A stretch of 64,000 nucleotides of DNA from Caprimulgus europaeus (Eukaryota; Chordata; Aves; Caprimulgiformes; Caprimulgidae). Under the pieces are notes generated by a model, which was given only the letters and a program-made list of their open reading frames with translations, was not told the origin of the DNA and made no database searches. The stretch is taken from contig OU015540.1 of the NCBI GenBank assembly GCA_907165065.1, positions 2,278,001 to 2,342,000 on the forward strand, read 5' to 3'. Made by a program: the position numbers and the translations under genes. Shown piece after piece: positions 1 through 13,175 of the stretch (positions are counted from its first letter, which is position 1; each line of letters begins with the position of its first letter).

Positions 1-1826
1 CCAGCCCTGAAGTTTTTTGGCTGGCTCCTCTCCTTGTTTTTTTCCAGGGATCCTTTGGATGCGCTCAGGGCAGATGCATCTCCAGCCTTCCTGACATCAG
101 GATGGAGCAGGGGTATCTCCATCCAGCTGGCACCTCAAGTGTTAATCCAGAAAAAGGAGGAGATGATTTTTTTTGAGAATCTTTTGGCTTTTTTTTGGTG
201 TGTGTGTGTTGTTTTGGGTTTGGTGGGGGTTTTTTTTTTGATTTCTTTGAGCTGTTAACTGACATCTGAATGGGAGATATGAATATAGAAACGAGTCTTT
301 GCTGAAAGCTGCAGAAAAGCCACAACCCTCAGATCAAACAAGTTTTTTTGTGCCACAGCAAAATTAAATCCTTGTGATTTCCATATTCTTCAGTCAACAG
401 GCTGGCGCCCAAATCGTTGCTATAGCTACTGAAGTACAGGCTGTCAGGAGCAGGGGAGGGAGGGGAGACACGCTGGCCCAGGGTTAAGGAGCTGTTTAAT
501 TATTCAACCCAATATCTGGCAAGCACTCCAGATTGACAAAGGAGGGGGTCTCCTGTGATCTCTGGCTGGATAGATCACTTTAACCCTTTCTCTTCCCTCC
601 CCATGCGCTGCCAGCCACATACCCTGATGAAAGGAAGAGAAAAGTGGATTGACTTTGCTTTGCTTTTCTTTTCCCCGTCCCCTGTTGCTTATCTTCCTCT
701 GTCAAACTTGCTGGAGAGTCTGTGGGAGTCGATGAGTGTGTTGGCTCAGCGATTTATGAAATGGAATAACTCACCCCTGTTGACACTTGTGCCCATCCCC
801 AGGCTGTGCCTCAGTTTCCCCAGTCCCCAGAGCTGCAGAGGGTGGTGATGCTGCACAGCAGGAGCATTTGTTGCAGAAACCCTGCCACAGGGATGTGTTG
901 CCTCTTCCCAAGCTGGAGGGAGGTTTTCTGGCAGGAGGGAGGTTGCAGCACCAAGAACATGCCATGGTGTGGACAGGGATTTGAGCATTAATCCTCCTAA
1001 GGCACTCAGGGAGCTTGGCACAAGGGCTGCTGGAGAAGTGCAAAGTCCAGTTGCACAACGTTGGCTGAGCAGGAGAGGATGATGTGAGCTGCTTCGAGAA
1101 CCTCCCCACCATGGTTTCTCTCTACTTTGCATGTACAACATACTGGGAACATAGGCTGCTTTTTTCCTAATGGAGCAAAACAATGAAAATACTTGGAAAA
1201 AGATCAACTATGCTGGTCAAGACTCCCTCATTAAGGAGAGTTGTGTTTTCAGATGCCTTCCTCTCTTTTCAGCTCTCCTTTACTATTTAACTCCACAGAA
1301 ACCCAGGCTCTCACTCATACAAACTCAAGGGCTTTTTCTTTCTGGAAATCCCATTAAAAGCATCTCCTGGCCAAGCTCCTTTGCCAAACTGATTATTGTG
1401 TTGTCCTGTGATCTGAAAACATTGGGGGTAAGGTAAGGTAACAGTGTAAAATCCACCACTTAGTCATTGCTGGACATGAAAAACTGCTTTGGTTATCAAA
1501 GAAATATGTTGCAAGTGGACACTGATAGCCCCTGGGGGTCCAGCTACCTGGCTGGTGCCAACAAAGAGAGACAGATTAATGAGGTCTACAGCCAGTTGCT
1601 TCTGTACTCTTTTCTTAACCTCTATTTTCCAGAGGACTTCCAGACAGATAAAGGACAGCGCCTGGTTAATCATTTCTCCATCTGCATATCCAGCCTCTCT
1701 TTTCATATTCTTCTCTAGCCTCAGAGGAATAATTAATGTATTTATTTTCTGGTTTCTCCCCCATAATCCTATGGAAGCAACTTTGGTTGCAATAGGAAGT
1801 CATGTCCCATCCAATTGAGTTTCAAA

Positions 1827-1874
1827 AAAGAAAGGAAGAAAGAAAAAAAAGAGAAAAAAAAGGAAAAAGAAAGC
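1827..1874 (+). repeat. Purine-rich (GAAA)-like low-complexity tract
   Basis: The stretch is almost entirely A and G, with GAAAGGAAGAAAG-type words and runs of A, about 48 bases long. It is simple sequence with no coding content. Confidence 0.8.
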
Positions 1875-2446
1875 ACGTTAGAGTGATTGGAAAGGTCTGC
1901 TGGGGAGAGGGTGCTTCAGCCGGCCCTGGCCTCCCTTGAAATGTTTTCTGCTCTAGCATATTTTTAGCTACTGTCAGAGTGATTTCCTTGCTGATCTGCT
2001 CGAGGTTCGTGTTGCATTGCTGAAAAGCTCACTTGCTCCAGTGCAGACCTCCAAGCTAGAGAGCTTCTGACCGCAGATTTTCATCTGGATGCTTTTCTAT
2101 TGTCGTGGGCCAAAGAGAAAAGCCTTTTCTCAGCCTTTTTACAGACCAAAGTCCCATTGGATCCATGGCCTGACTCATCTCTAAGCACTTTCTCCAAAGC
2201 CCTTTGCTCTGTCAGATGCTCAGCACCACCCCTGCTTTGCCAAGGGATGCTCTGATGTCCTGGCAATGGGTTATCTCCAGATTTGTCTGCAGCCCCCAGC
2301 TTTCACCCTTTGGTCACTTCTGTCACAGCCACAGGCTCTGCAGGACCCATCTCAGGAGGACAGAGATGGACAGTCCCCTCTTTGGACAAGTGTAGCTGCT
2401 TAGACCACAGCAGGATGTCTGATTCTCTCCCACTTGCTTACATGAG

Positions 2447-2476
2447 CCCGTGCCTCAGTTTCCCCATCTTTATATT
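2447..2476 (+). repeat. Possible MIR SINE scrap
   Basis: The word GTGCCTCAGTTTCCCCATCT matches the well-known conserved part of MIR elements (CCTCAGTTTCC..ATCT). The flanks do not extend the match convincingly, so this may be chance or a heavily eroded copy. A related word occurs near 807. Confidence 0.3.
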
Positions 2477-4300
2477 GCAGTGGCTTTTTATTTCCTTTCT
2501 TTTGTTTGCTCTTGAAATTACATTTTGTAAATAATATTGGTCACAAAACCTTGTGGCATTGCAACATTCCCTGTATAATCTGTCCTTCCTCTCTGTGTTT
2601 TCCTGAAAACCCATGTCCCAGAATGATCATGAAACGTTCCAAGAAGAAATGCCAAGAATTTCCTAGTAAATGTCTTGGCTCTTAATGTCTTGGGTTTTTT
2701 GTTTTTCTATAAGTAATGAAAATGAAGCACCATTTCAAGTCTTTATTGAGTCTGCTGAGCTGGGTTGGATTTCACTGCTTTCTGGTTTCTTGGGAAGGCT
2801 GACCAAGCTCCTTCTAATTTCAACCCACAAACCACCTTGGCTGTTCCTGTTGGGAAAAGAAAGATACTGGATATTTAGGCAGTAAAATCTCATTCACCTG
2901 ATGGTCTTGGTGGACATCAGAAGCAGGGGGAAGGGGCAATGGACCAATGTCCTGGGCCACACTGGGATATTTGTGCAGTAACAGGGCACTTCCTTGATTT
3001 GAACATGGTTAAATGGCAGGGATGGAGATGACATAATCTCCAAAGATCTTCTCATACCCACTTGTACACTCTGTCACTTGGCTTTTTTTGTTGGTGGCTT
3101 CTCTTTGGTTGAAACCCAGAAGTTAGTACCAGAGAAGTATTTTTCAGGGTGATTTATTGGACTTCAGCTGAGCTATGGCAGCTCTGCCTTCATCTGCTTC
3201 ATTTGGCCTCGTTTAAGGTTTAAATAAAATGTCATTTTAATTCTGGATGTTGGTGGCAGGAAGGGTGATGGGGTTGTGGTGAATGTTCACAGCTGGCAGG
3301 TCCATGTTCTTCCTATACATCAGCAATGGCTGAGTGACAGCTCTGGCACCGGGTGGTCACTTGATCCTGTGTTTTCTGTTGCCAAAAATGACTCTGTGAC
3401 TCTGGCTTTTGGGTGCTTTGATTTACTGCAGCCTGTACTCGGAGCCATGAAAAGCCTCAGTTGCAGAGGTTGGGCAAAACCACTACGTGTGAGGAACTGG
3501 GCCCATTCTGATGTTTTCTTGAGCACTGAATTTGTTGATAGCATTGGTCCCTGCACTCATTCCAATCCCAGCTCTGATGCCCACAAAATCTCCTAAGCCA
3601 GAAGGCTGACCAGCACTTTGGCAGCATCTAAAGCCTTCCCAAGGTGAATGGGAAATTCCTGGTGGCATAAAAACAGTCTGGATGGTCTCGAACATCACAA
3701 TGGCTTCTTCTGCTGCTTCTTCTGCTGATGGGACCTCTGAGAAGGACAAGATCTCACCTCTGCATTGCTGTCATTGTCACTTGTCACTGGGAGGACAGGT
3801 TTTTCCTATGGCACATCAGGATGTGGAGGCACCTCAACCAACTACGCTCAAGATTTTTGGGTTGGAAAAACCAGCATCACTTAAATCAAGGAAGGGGGTA
3901 AAAAAAAAGCCCTTCTGATTGCACAGGGGAAGCCAGGCTAGGAGCATGTGAGCACCACAGCAGGTGGCTGTGTTGAGATTAATTTGCTTAATTGTTGCAC
4001 GCTGTTAGCAACAGTTCCCATGTTTACAGGATGAGTCAGTGAGGTTCGTTAAAACCCTAATTCAAAGGGACCTCCAGGAAGAAAAACCAGCCTTGGAATG
4101 GTCTTTCACGTTGGCTACTGTTGCTTTGCTACAGCAAATATAACAGTGACTTCTCCAGGGAGCCTTCTCCTGCTCAGGGCAGTATTGATCCTTTATGGGC
4201 AAGGTCTGTGGAATTTCACATTTTCAAAAAAAGTGACTTTTTTCCCCCCAAACCCCCGTTATTTCTGGATGCAGTACACAGAGACAATAGAAAATTGGCC

Positions 4301-4586
4301 AGATTCTTCTGAGTGATGTCCAGTGACAGGATAAGGGGCAATGGTCATGAACAGGAAAACAGAAGGTTCAACCTAAAGAGAAGGAAATACTGCTTGACTG
4401 TGAGGGTGCCAGAGCACTGGGACAGGCTGCCCAGAGAGGGGGTGGAGTCTCCATCTCTGGAGATGTTCAAACCCACCTGGACATGTTCCTGTGTGATCTA
4501 CTCAAGGTGATCCTGCTCTAGCAGGGGGGTTGGGCTGGATGATCTCCAGAGGTCGATTCCAACCCCACCATGCTGTGATTCTGTGA
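4301..4586 (+). repeat. CR1 LINE, 3' end, 5'-truncated
   Basis: This is the 3' part of a CR1 non-LTR retrotransposon, inserted in plus orientation. It carries the ORF2 tail signature (protein words [19 protein letters not shown] at about 4410-4470), the untranslated 3' end with GGATGATCTCCAGAGG, and a terminal CTGTGATTCTGTGA tail ending near 4586. The 5' end is truncated within the reverse transcriptase ORF, as is usual for CR1. The reading frame is broken and the copy is non-functional. Confidence 0.93.
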
Positions 4587-4669
4587 AATTGTTCTCCCAC
4601 CCATTGCCATGGCAATGCAGTGCTGGGGCTTGTGACTCCCACCCTGCATGGTAGAAGGGCTCAAGACAC

Positions 4670-4745
4670 TGCTCGAAGGTGTCCCTGCTGATGGCAGGGG
4701 GCTTGGAACTGGATGAGCTTTAAGGTCCCTTCCAATCCAAACCAA
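4670..4745 (+). repeat. CR1 LINE, short 3' fragment (second subfamily)
   Basis: The fragment has GAAGGTGTCCCTGCTGATGG, GAACTGGATGAGCTTTAAGG and TCCCTTCCAATCCAAACC, typical of the CR1 subfamily whose tail reads ATTCTATGATTCT. The terminal tail is worn away. It lies 83 bp downstream of another CR1 in the same orientation but belongs to a different subfamily, so it is a separate insertion. Confidence 0.85.
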
Positions 4746-7700
4746 AATGAAAATAGAGAACCCACCTGCTTTGTGGCATCTATACCTTTATCCCCTCCAT
4801 CCCTCTTCCTATGGATGGAGTCAATAAAGAAGGACCAATGCTGCTGGGATGCCATGACACACCAACAAGGGATGCTGTTGGCAGCTGAGGACAGGAGTGT
4901 GGGTGCTCCTCCTGGTCTGAGTCTGATTTGGTGAACTCTTCCCCCTTTGCCATCTTGGGATGTAGGTGGGAAAGAGACAGAAATTGTTAAGCAAGAAACA
5001 AATGATTAACCCAGTTTGAGTCTAACCACCTGATAGCCAATGGCTGTAAAATTCAAGAGAGGAGGGGATGTAGCTATGAGTAATGAGACCTCCTTGAGCT
5101 CCAAGACACAGGGTTTGTGATCCCAGTATTTCTACACAAGTGCCAATTTCAACTTGTTGTCATGTCCCCTTGATTGCCCATTATCACCACATCTGTACTA
5201 CTGGCATCTTGCTCTTTCCTTGGCATCATCTCACTCTCTCTCACAAAGTCAGAGTTCAGACAGAAACTTGGTCTGATCTGGTCTGGGAAGCTGCATGGGC
5301 TATCACAACCCAAGGTGGACATGGGCATGTAGGTCAAAAAGTGACTCAAAGCACCAGCTCTATAGGGCTGTGCAGCTCTGACTCCCTGAACAGCTATGGG
5401 AGACAGTGAGGGGCTGCAACCATCCTCCTCCTTTCTACACATGCTAGTTTAGTTGTCACACCCACGTCTTTAACCTCCAGGAAAGGTTTAAGAAGGAACC
5501 TTTGAAGAGGAAGCCAGAGTGTTTCAGCCTTAGACACCACAGCAGGTGCTCAAATCCATTATTTACAGGAGAATAGCTGGGGTTTGTGTAGCACAGGGGC
5601 AGGTATCCATCCAACAGGAATGAGAACAACAGGGAGGGTAAAGCAGGAGAGGAGGAGAACTTGAAACAAGGAGGTCTGCTTAGAAATTTCCCTGGTGATG
5701 AGTAATGGCTCCAAGGAAAGGCAATGTCCCTGGAAGCTGTAGCATCCCTTTGGTGCTCAGGTGTGGACACACTTCTTTGTGTCTGAATGACACTTGTTTC
5801 TGTGGGGCCAGCTGAGATCTGAGGGCTGGTTTTCAGCTGGGAAAAGCCACTTCTTGCACTGGATTGTCAGGGAGTCAGGAACGATGTTAATAAGCCCCCC
5901 CAGACCTCATAAAACCAGAGGGATGCTGCCAAAGGGAAAGGGCTGAGTGAAGTTTACAGTCGTAAGAAGAGTTGAGGAGAATCAAAGCTTATGACCCAAT
6001 TTTGTGTGAATAAGGTCAGAACATTTTGTTTTGGCCACATGGGTGGGACTTTCACAATGGGACATAATGTTGAAATATTTTGACCATTTTTTTTTTCTAA
6101 AGGAGGTAAATCTCAGAAGCCAACTGCTCCCTGGTTCCCAGCTAAGCTAAGGACTGAAAGAAACTATATAGTCCCATGAAGTGTGGGTGCAGTCAAACCA
6201 TCATGCCCAGTTCTGCTTGGGTTGAAGATATGTAGATCCTGAATCCACTGTGCTCACAGAAGATTGGATGCTCTGCCCTTGAAGGCCACTCCATTGTCCT
6301 TTTATTAGAAGTTACTGAGGTGTACATTAATGTGCAGCCTCCTAATCCATCTGAAAGTCCTGCTCTGCCTTCAGGAAGGAACAGGCTCCCACAATCCCAC
6401 TGAAGAAGCTGAAGATGTACTTGAAATGTAGGACAGACAGATCCCAAACACAGAGCTGCTTGGTGCTGAAGGGAAGAGCTTCACTCACCCTTCTACCATG
6501 GCAAGGAACTGATGGAAGATGTGAATCCATGCCCATACTCAGCAGTGTGATGTAATTTCAGGAGGGAGAAATGAGCTCATGAGGACTGCCAATTCTGTTG
6601 TCACCTTTCCTCTCATTCCTCCTGGACATGGGAATGGGTAGGGGAGGGTTAGACTCGTGCCAACAACATTGGCCAGGGAGAAGAGGCAAGAAATCTGCTA
6701 GAGACCTTGTCCAACAGCTGCCAACTTTCTCCTTGGAGGGAGAGTGAGCCAAGAAGGAGCTGCACATCCAGCCCCACAGCTCCTTCCCCCTGTGCTTGGC
6801 TTGGCCCAGCTCCATCCTACCCTTCATCTGAGGGGAGAAGAGAAGTGACAGTCTGACACCTCGTTACTACTCATCATGGTGGCTACTACTTCTCACGTCG
6901 TGATTTAATGTCACACTTCCTCCTCAGTGCTCTGTTTAACGTGCTCTGATTGCTGCAGTGCCTCTTGCAGCTCGAGTTGGAAGCGGTGGGATGACAGAGG
7001 GGTTGAGACTTCACAGGAGGAAGTTTGGGTCAGAGCCTCAGTCAGTGCAAGTCCTCTTGGTTGGGTGGATTTCAACATCCCATTTCAGGACCAAAGTTGG
7101 CAAAGGTCTTTTGAAGTGCAGATGTCTTGGAAAAGCAATGACACAGAGAATTCTGTTTAAATGATAGTAATAAAAGGAAAACAACTTTAGGAAATATATG
7201 TAAACCATCCCTAATCACAACCAGGAAATCAACTCTGCTAGCGAGGGGCTAGGCATGCCTCTCATCTGGGCTCGGGGTAGGAACAGAAGAAACGTTGAAG
7301 GAATCAATTTTTACCATGTTATGCTGAGCCTCCCACTGACAGACACGAGCCAGCTGCCAGTGTCAACGCTTAAGGCACAACCTGACCAAACTGCTCTGCA
7401 CTTTGGGGCCAAGATCCACTTGGTGGGACACCCACAGCTCCAGGGAACTCCATCTTACTGGAGATGAGGAGTGAATGCAAGGGGTGTTAGTGGCATGGTG
7501 CATGTAGGAAAAAGGATGTCCTGGATGTGATTGTGCTCGTGGATGTGGCCACCAGGAAATCTGCTGGAGGAACCTACTGATTCATTTTCCCTTGGTGGCA
7601 TCTCATTCAGTGACAACATTGAATTATGGCTTTTGGCTCTGGACCTCCCAGCTTTCAGCTCCCCAGCACTGCTGGTGTCTTTCTGCATCCTCCCATGCAG

Positions 7701-8159
7701 GAGGAATTCCAAGTGAATGCAAGCAGTTTGACTCATTGACTCTCTCTATTAATTTTTCCTCCTTATAAACCTTTCCAATCTTCAGAAAGAGCAGAAGACA
7801 AGAAGAACCCATCCAAGGTGGCCCCTTTGACTAATCAAACCTCCAAAAAGTGCCCAGAGGACTGAATTTCTGACATACCACTGTGATACTTCAGAGAGTA
7901 ACACAGCATAGCACCCAAACCAGGAAACCTGAGGTATTCAAGCAGATACCATGGTTCAAAAAAAAAAATTATCTGGTCAAAAAGTCTTCAAAATATTGTG
8001 TGGTGTCAGAGAACAGGAACAGCAACAAGCTTGGGCTGTAGCTCAGATATATTCTATATGGCCATATGCACTCGTGCATATGTGAACGTTGAGATCAGCA
8101 CCGGATGGTGTTTTTTATTTAGTTTCACGCTTTGTTAACTTCTCTAAATTATGTGGAAC

Positions 8160-8272
8160 GCTCTTTTTTTATTTCTTTTTTTATTTTTTTTTATTTAATA
8201 CCCAAAATTCTGCCTGTTCCCAATTACCAAAAAAAAAAAAAAAAAAAAAAGGAAAAAGAAAAGAAAGAGTCA
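8160..8272 (+). repeat. Poly(T) then poly(A) low-complexity block
   Basis: A T-rich block (8164-8200) is followed after about 30 bases by an uninterrupted A run of about 22 bases near 8229-8250, then an AAAAGAAAAG-type purine stretch. The T and A blocks could pair as a hairpin. I see no mRNA-like sequence upstream that would make this a processed pseudogene. Confidence 0.75.
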
Positions 8273-10159
8273 AGTCTGTGGAGCAAGCTGGCACCACAAC
8301 GAAGCAATCATCGACTAGACAATGCATCCTTCTTGCATGAAACATCAGAGGCGAGTTGTTGGAGGCTGGAGAGATGGAGGAGTTAAGGCATGTGGTTGTA
8401 GGCAGCAGAGGAAGACACTGACAAAGATAGAAAGAGGTCTTGAATATTTCGAAAACCCTGAAGGAAATGTCAGAGATATTTTGATGATAATCATCCCTGC
8501 CTTCTGGTTTGGGTGCTTGGAGGGTTTCTATTGCCTTGGAAAAATAAAAAAGGAAAAATCTGCAGTGCTTCTATTTTTTTTAAATTATTTTTTTTGATAG
8601 TTTACTAAATCTCAATAGTTACAAACCAAAGCTTGGGACCCTGTTGGAGTTTTACCTCTAACAGGAGAACCGTAGCTAACCAGAACTTTGACTGAATGAC
8701 TCAGGACGTGCGGTTTGTTCTGCTTTTGTGTCTTTATCCAACCTTCCAGGTTGCTTTTTAATACGACAATTGAAGATGGTTTTTCTTCAATTATTGCATT
8801 AGTGGGAGTCTGAAGCAGGCTCCTGCTCGCCAGGGTTATTGCTCTATGAGTTAATGTTCACACCCCTTTTGGGTGTCCCAGAGGAACGCTGCAGGCTTAC
8901 GGCCAAATTTTATTTTGACTTGGATCCCAGTGTGCAAGCCAACTGTTTCTGCATTTCATTTCTGTCATATCCTGTACATTAAAACACCATTAATTCAAAC
9001 CTTTTGTTTCGAAGAACAACTGTGCTGTAAAACAGCAATAAAAAGCTGCCAAAGTTCTCTTAAACCAGGGTAATATCGTGTTCGTTCACGCAAACTGGGA
9101 TGTAAAATTAAAAAAAACCAATAAATATATATTTTTTTTGTTAAAAACATACTGCAATTAATATTTCTTTCCTTCCCAGCTTTGCAAGGGGATGAGGGGG
9201 GATGAATCCAAGAGCAGGTTTCTCCCCACAACCGTGGGATTACACAGCACCTTCCTCTCCACCATTTTAACCATTAAATAAAGAACAATCTGTTACAAGA
9301 TTTTCATGTGCTGTTGTGAAATGCATTAACCTCAGACTTGGGTTGTAAGTTGCTCTGTACTCCTCACATTGGCTTTTTGCTGGTAAGATGAGAGCCCACT
9401 TCAGTTTTATTCTTGCCTAATTGCTCAGTGAGTCGGTGAGGTCTCACTGGGGTTGGACCAGTCGAGCTCCCAGCATCTGTTTGCCGCATGGTGAGCACCA
9501 AGGAGACACCTTCAGAGGCACGTTCCCCAGGCTGACCACAGCTAGGAGCCAGGAATCAGAAACACAGCCATGAGTCCAACAGCTTCTCCATCTCCACGTG
9601 GAGCCTGTTACTGGTATCCGATGCTGTGCTTGCTGCAGGGTTTAATTAGCTCCTGCCTGAGAGGCAGAAAGTGTTTTCTGAAAACTCACAAGCAGAGTGG
9701 GAATTTCTACCAGACTTACTCCAAGCATCTTCTATTTCCTAAAAACACCAACTTTTTAGGAAAAAAGAGGCTATGTGTGCAGCCAGAGCTGGGAGAGGAG
9801 CAAAGACTACCTGGACCTCGTGTTCCTGAGGGCTGGATGGGCACAACCACGTCCCCATCCCAAGCGCAGTAGCTGGGAAGAGCAGTGCACGAAGCCAGCA
9901 CTGTGTCCCTTGTCACAGAGGTGACATTGCCAGCCTGGCACACAGCATTCACCCTTCTCCAAAACAGCAGCCCCAGCCACCCTGCCCTGTGCTTCTCACC
10001 TTCCTCCCAACTTTCTTCTGCAGAGGTCTCAGCTTTTTCCTTTGTGGTCAAATATGACAAGATGCCTTCTTGCTCCACTCAAGTAGGATCTGCTTCCTTG
10101 CCTCCCCAAACCTCTGGATGAGCTGAATTCATAACTGCTTTCCTCTCTTCACAGTGACC

Positions 10160-10199
10160 TTGGGATTATGATTATTATTATTTCTATTATTATTATTGC
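10160..10199 (+). repeat. (ATT)n microsatellite, interrupted
   Basis: A run of ATT/TTA triplets interrupted once by TTTCT. Simple sequence repeat. Confidence 0.8.
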
Positions 10200-12274
10200 C
10201 AAGCATCAGGACACAGGCACCCTTAGACACGTGATGGGGTTCCTCACATCCACGTGCAGGGACTGAGTACTAGTTTGGGATCCTAAACCAGAGCAGCTAA
10301 GAAAGGTGCTGTCTCACAGGTGTCCCCATCCCCTGAGCAATAACCCATCAGAGGTAAAACACACCTGGAGCTTTTCAGGTGCAGTGATGGCAGCTATGAG
10401 CATGTGAGCAAGTGTTTCTGGCACGTTCCTTATTTCTCCAGAGCTGGGGCCTTTCGAGAGTCTGAATTGAATGTTTATGAAGCAAGGAGAAGTTAGAAAC
10501 TGAAGGAGGAATTAAGAAGCAAAGTCCTGCAACTGTGCTGGGAGGGTGTCTCTGGTGTCAGACACCCAGGAGCCGTGGAGGCCACAGAAACATCACTGAG
10601 CTGGTCTCCAGGATGGTTTTAGAGGTGAATTCAAGTAAGTTTAAACCTTTCAACAAAAAAGTAGACATCAAAACATGAAGACTGCATGACTCAGCTCATG
10701 CCCCTGGATCAACCTGCCTTTAGCAAAGGGGAGCTGGAACACCCTTGCACACAGGTCGAGCTCCTTCATCACACACTCTCTGTCTTTCATTTTGGGGCTG
10801 ATCAGGGAATATTTTCAGTGGAACTTAAAACACTGTAAATCCAAGCCCCATGTTGCTCAAAGTCAGCTCAGAAAGAAAGGAAGAAAGAAAAAAACTAAAC
10901 CCAATACCACCAGGAGAGAGGGAAAGATCTTTTCCCAGGCCACAAATTTTAAAGATACCAGACGAATTTATGAACTGGTGGTTAAACCCATGCTCATGGA
11001 GTCCAAGATACACCATGAAACAAGCTTAAATGGATAAGTGAGCTGTGTTTTGGGTAGGATATTTTGCCCCCATTTGCTGTAGAGTTGTCTCTAAAATTTC
11101 CCAAGTCACATCCTGATAATTCTCTCTCCTCTTTCTGGCTTAAAAGCCTTGTTTTGGCTCTTGCCACAAGGAATAATAGAACGGAGAAGGGGAGGGAAAA
11201 AGAATCTCCATCAGCTGCTAAACATATAAACCTGCAGATTTATTTAGTAGGAATAATCCCTGAAGGAGAAACATATTCAATACTTCATCATCTGAGAAAC
11301 TGCCCACATCTGTTCGGAGACGGCAACAGGCGGTCGGGAGCATGTGCCAGCAGCAGCTCAGAGGCAACCTGCTGCTGCTGCCCTCCCTCCCGCAGCCCCC
11401 AGCCCACTTCTGAACCTTCTCTACTTGCCTCTACCCTCAGAGATGCTTCTAGATATTCCCCTTCTTCGTGGAAATGCCCTCTGCTTTGGTGAAAGATCTC
11501 AGCTGCCAAAGTCCTGGTGGGGAAATATCCTGGGTCAGTCCAGAACAACGAGGAGCTCTCGAAGAAACCCTTGGACAGCTGAGCATCCTCCCTGGGGACC
11601 CTCTAGCCAAGGCCATGTGTTCTGGGCTCGTTGCAGGGTCAGTTGCAGCTCACTGGGCTGTTTGTTGGCCGTGTTTATTAAAAAAAGTCATTTGTCACCG
11701 TTCGCACTTGGCCAGCGACGTGGGAGTGTCGGGGAGGCAGGAGCAGTTGGCTCCTCTAGTTTTGGGGGGAAGTGACCTTTTCTTGGGCATGAGCCACTTC
11801 TTAGTTTCAATCAGGGATGTGGACATGGCCAGATGATCATCTGCTGCACGTGAAGAGGATGGGCCAGGGGTCAGGGCTGCTGGGAGTAGGATGGGGGCTA
11901 GTGGCCAGGGTGGTTCCTCCAGCATCAGTGTTAATGAGAGCCCAGGAGAAGTTAAAGAGGGACCAGAGAGTTAGGTGAGCAAGTGGCTCACAGACAGGCA
12001 AGTCCATTTGTCCTCTTAATCTCCATCTCCAGGAGCTTCAGAAAGGGCCATCGGTCCAGAAGATGGCATCCAGGGATGCATCACCTCATGCACTGCCTTC
12101 CTGGGCTCTGTCCTTCCTGGCTCCCTGTCCCATGTCCATGAGCTACAAGAAACCATCTCCAGGGCTCAGGAGCTGCTGCTTCACCTCTGCTGCTTGTGAG
12201 GCCAAAGAGAATCAAGTGCTGGTTGTTGGCTCCTGAGCAGCTGGACCTGGACCTATGGAAGCAGCTGGTTTGTA

Positions 12275-12322
12275 CTTTGGTTGCCAAAACTTGTCCTTTG
12301 GTTGCCAAAACTTTGGTTGCCA
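12275..12322 (+). repeat. Short tandem repeat of CTTTGGTTGCCAAAACT
   Basis: The word CTTTGGTTGCC occurs three times (starts near 12275, 12296 and 12311) with spacings of 21 and 15 bases. This is a small local duplication. Confidence 0.75.
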
Positions 12323-13004
12323 CATGCCCTTTATGCTCCCATGATGTTATCAACTGGAGCCATGTCCAAAGGAACCGCATTATCCCGCAGAGCTGAGTTA
12401 GACCTTTTCCAATGTGTCATTCCTGGTGATTTTTTTCCCTCTAAACTTTCAATTTCTTCATTAACCCACGCAGAGAAGTAGTTTGAAATTGCTCACAGCC
12501 CCGTTGCTTTCCATCTGAGTTCCTTCTGGCTTGCAAATGAATTTTGTTTTCATTGGAAAAAAAAATGGATCCTGTTTATTTAATTTTCCTCACAGAAAAC
12601 AAAATATGTGGGTGGAGGAAATGGGACAGATTGGAAAATACTTTGACTGATAAAAGCCAATCATTTCCACTTTAGAAGCTTTTCTATCTGCAACCGAAGC
12701 CATAAGAAAGTAATTACTAAATAGTTACTGCAGATATCTGCAACTCCAAGCATAGGTGGAAATGCTGATAAATGACTGATATTCTGGGATATCAGCTGCT
12801 GGAAGAGGGAGATTTTATGTTATACCAACTGGATTTTCATGGACATCAGGAGATATTAAACAGGGAAACTTCAAGTTGATTAAATGAATGTGTTGATATA
12901 CACTCTACAGCTGGTGGGAAAACATGCTTCACTCAACTGCAGAAAGCTTCACCAAAGAAATCCCTAATCCTGATATATTTCCTGAAAAATACACATCAGA
13001 AAAA

Positions 13005-13175
13005 AAAAGGAATTTTCATCTTCAGTTTAAAAAAAACCCAACAAAAAAACAACCAATTTTTTTTGCCCTGTATAAAAGTTTTCAGTTCTACAAAAAAAAT
13101 CAAGGGAATTTTTATTTTTGTAAAACCATATTTAGTTTCTAATGGAACTGAAAAAGATAGAAAAAAAAAAAGATA
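13005..13175 (+). repeat. A-rich low-complexity region
   Basis: Several A runs of 7-11 bases and T runs of 8 bases are interspersed with short unique words. The AT bias gives open frames full of Lys and Phe that should not be read as genes. Confidence 0.65.

Larger units (their letters stand above)
1..4300. other. Non-coding stretch, no gene recognised
   Basis: Only short, mutually overlapping open frames occur on both strands, and none resembles a known protein. Visible content is a T/G-rich patch with a short TG run at about 170-240, a purine-rich tract at 1827-1874, and a possible MIR scrap near 2447. I see no interspersed repeat with clear ends. Function is unknown. Confidence 0.6.

Noticed and set aside
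11064..11836. Three overlapping plus-strand frames of 122-143 codons
   Set aside because: All three are open at once in different frames in a GC-rich patch, and none looks like a family. Mutual overlap argues against coding.
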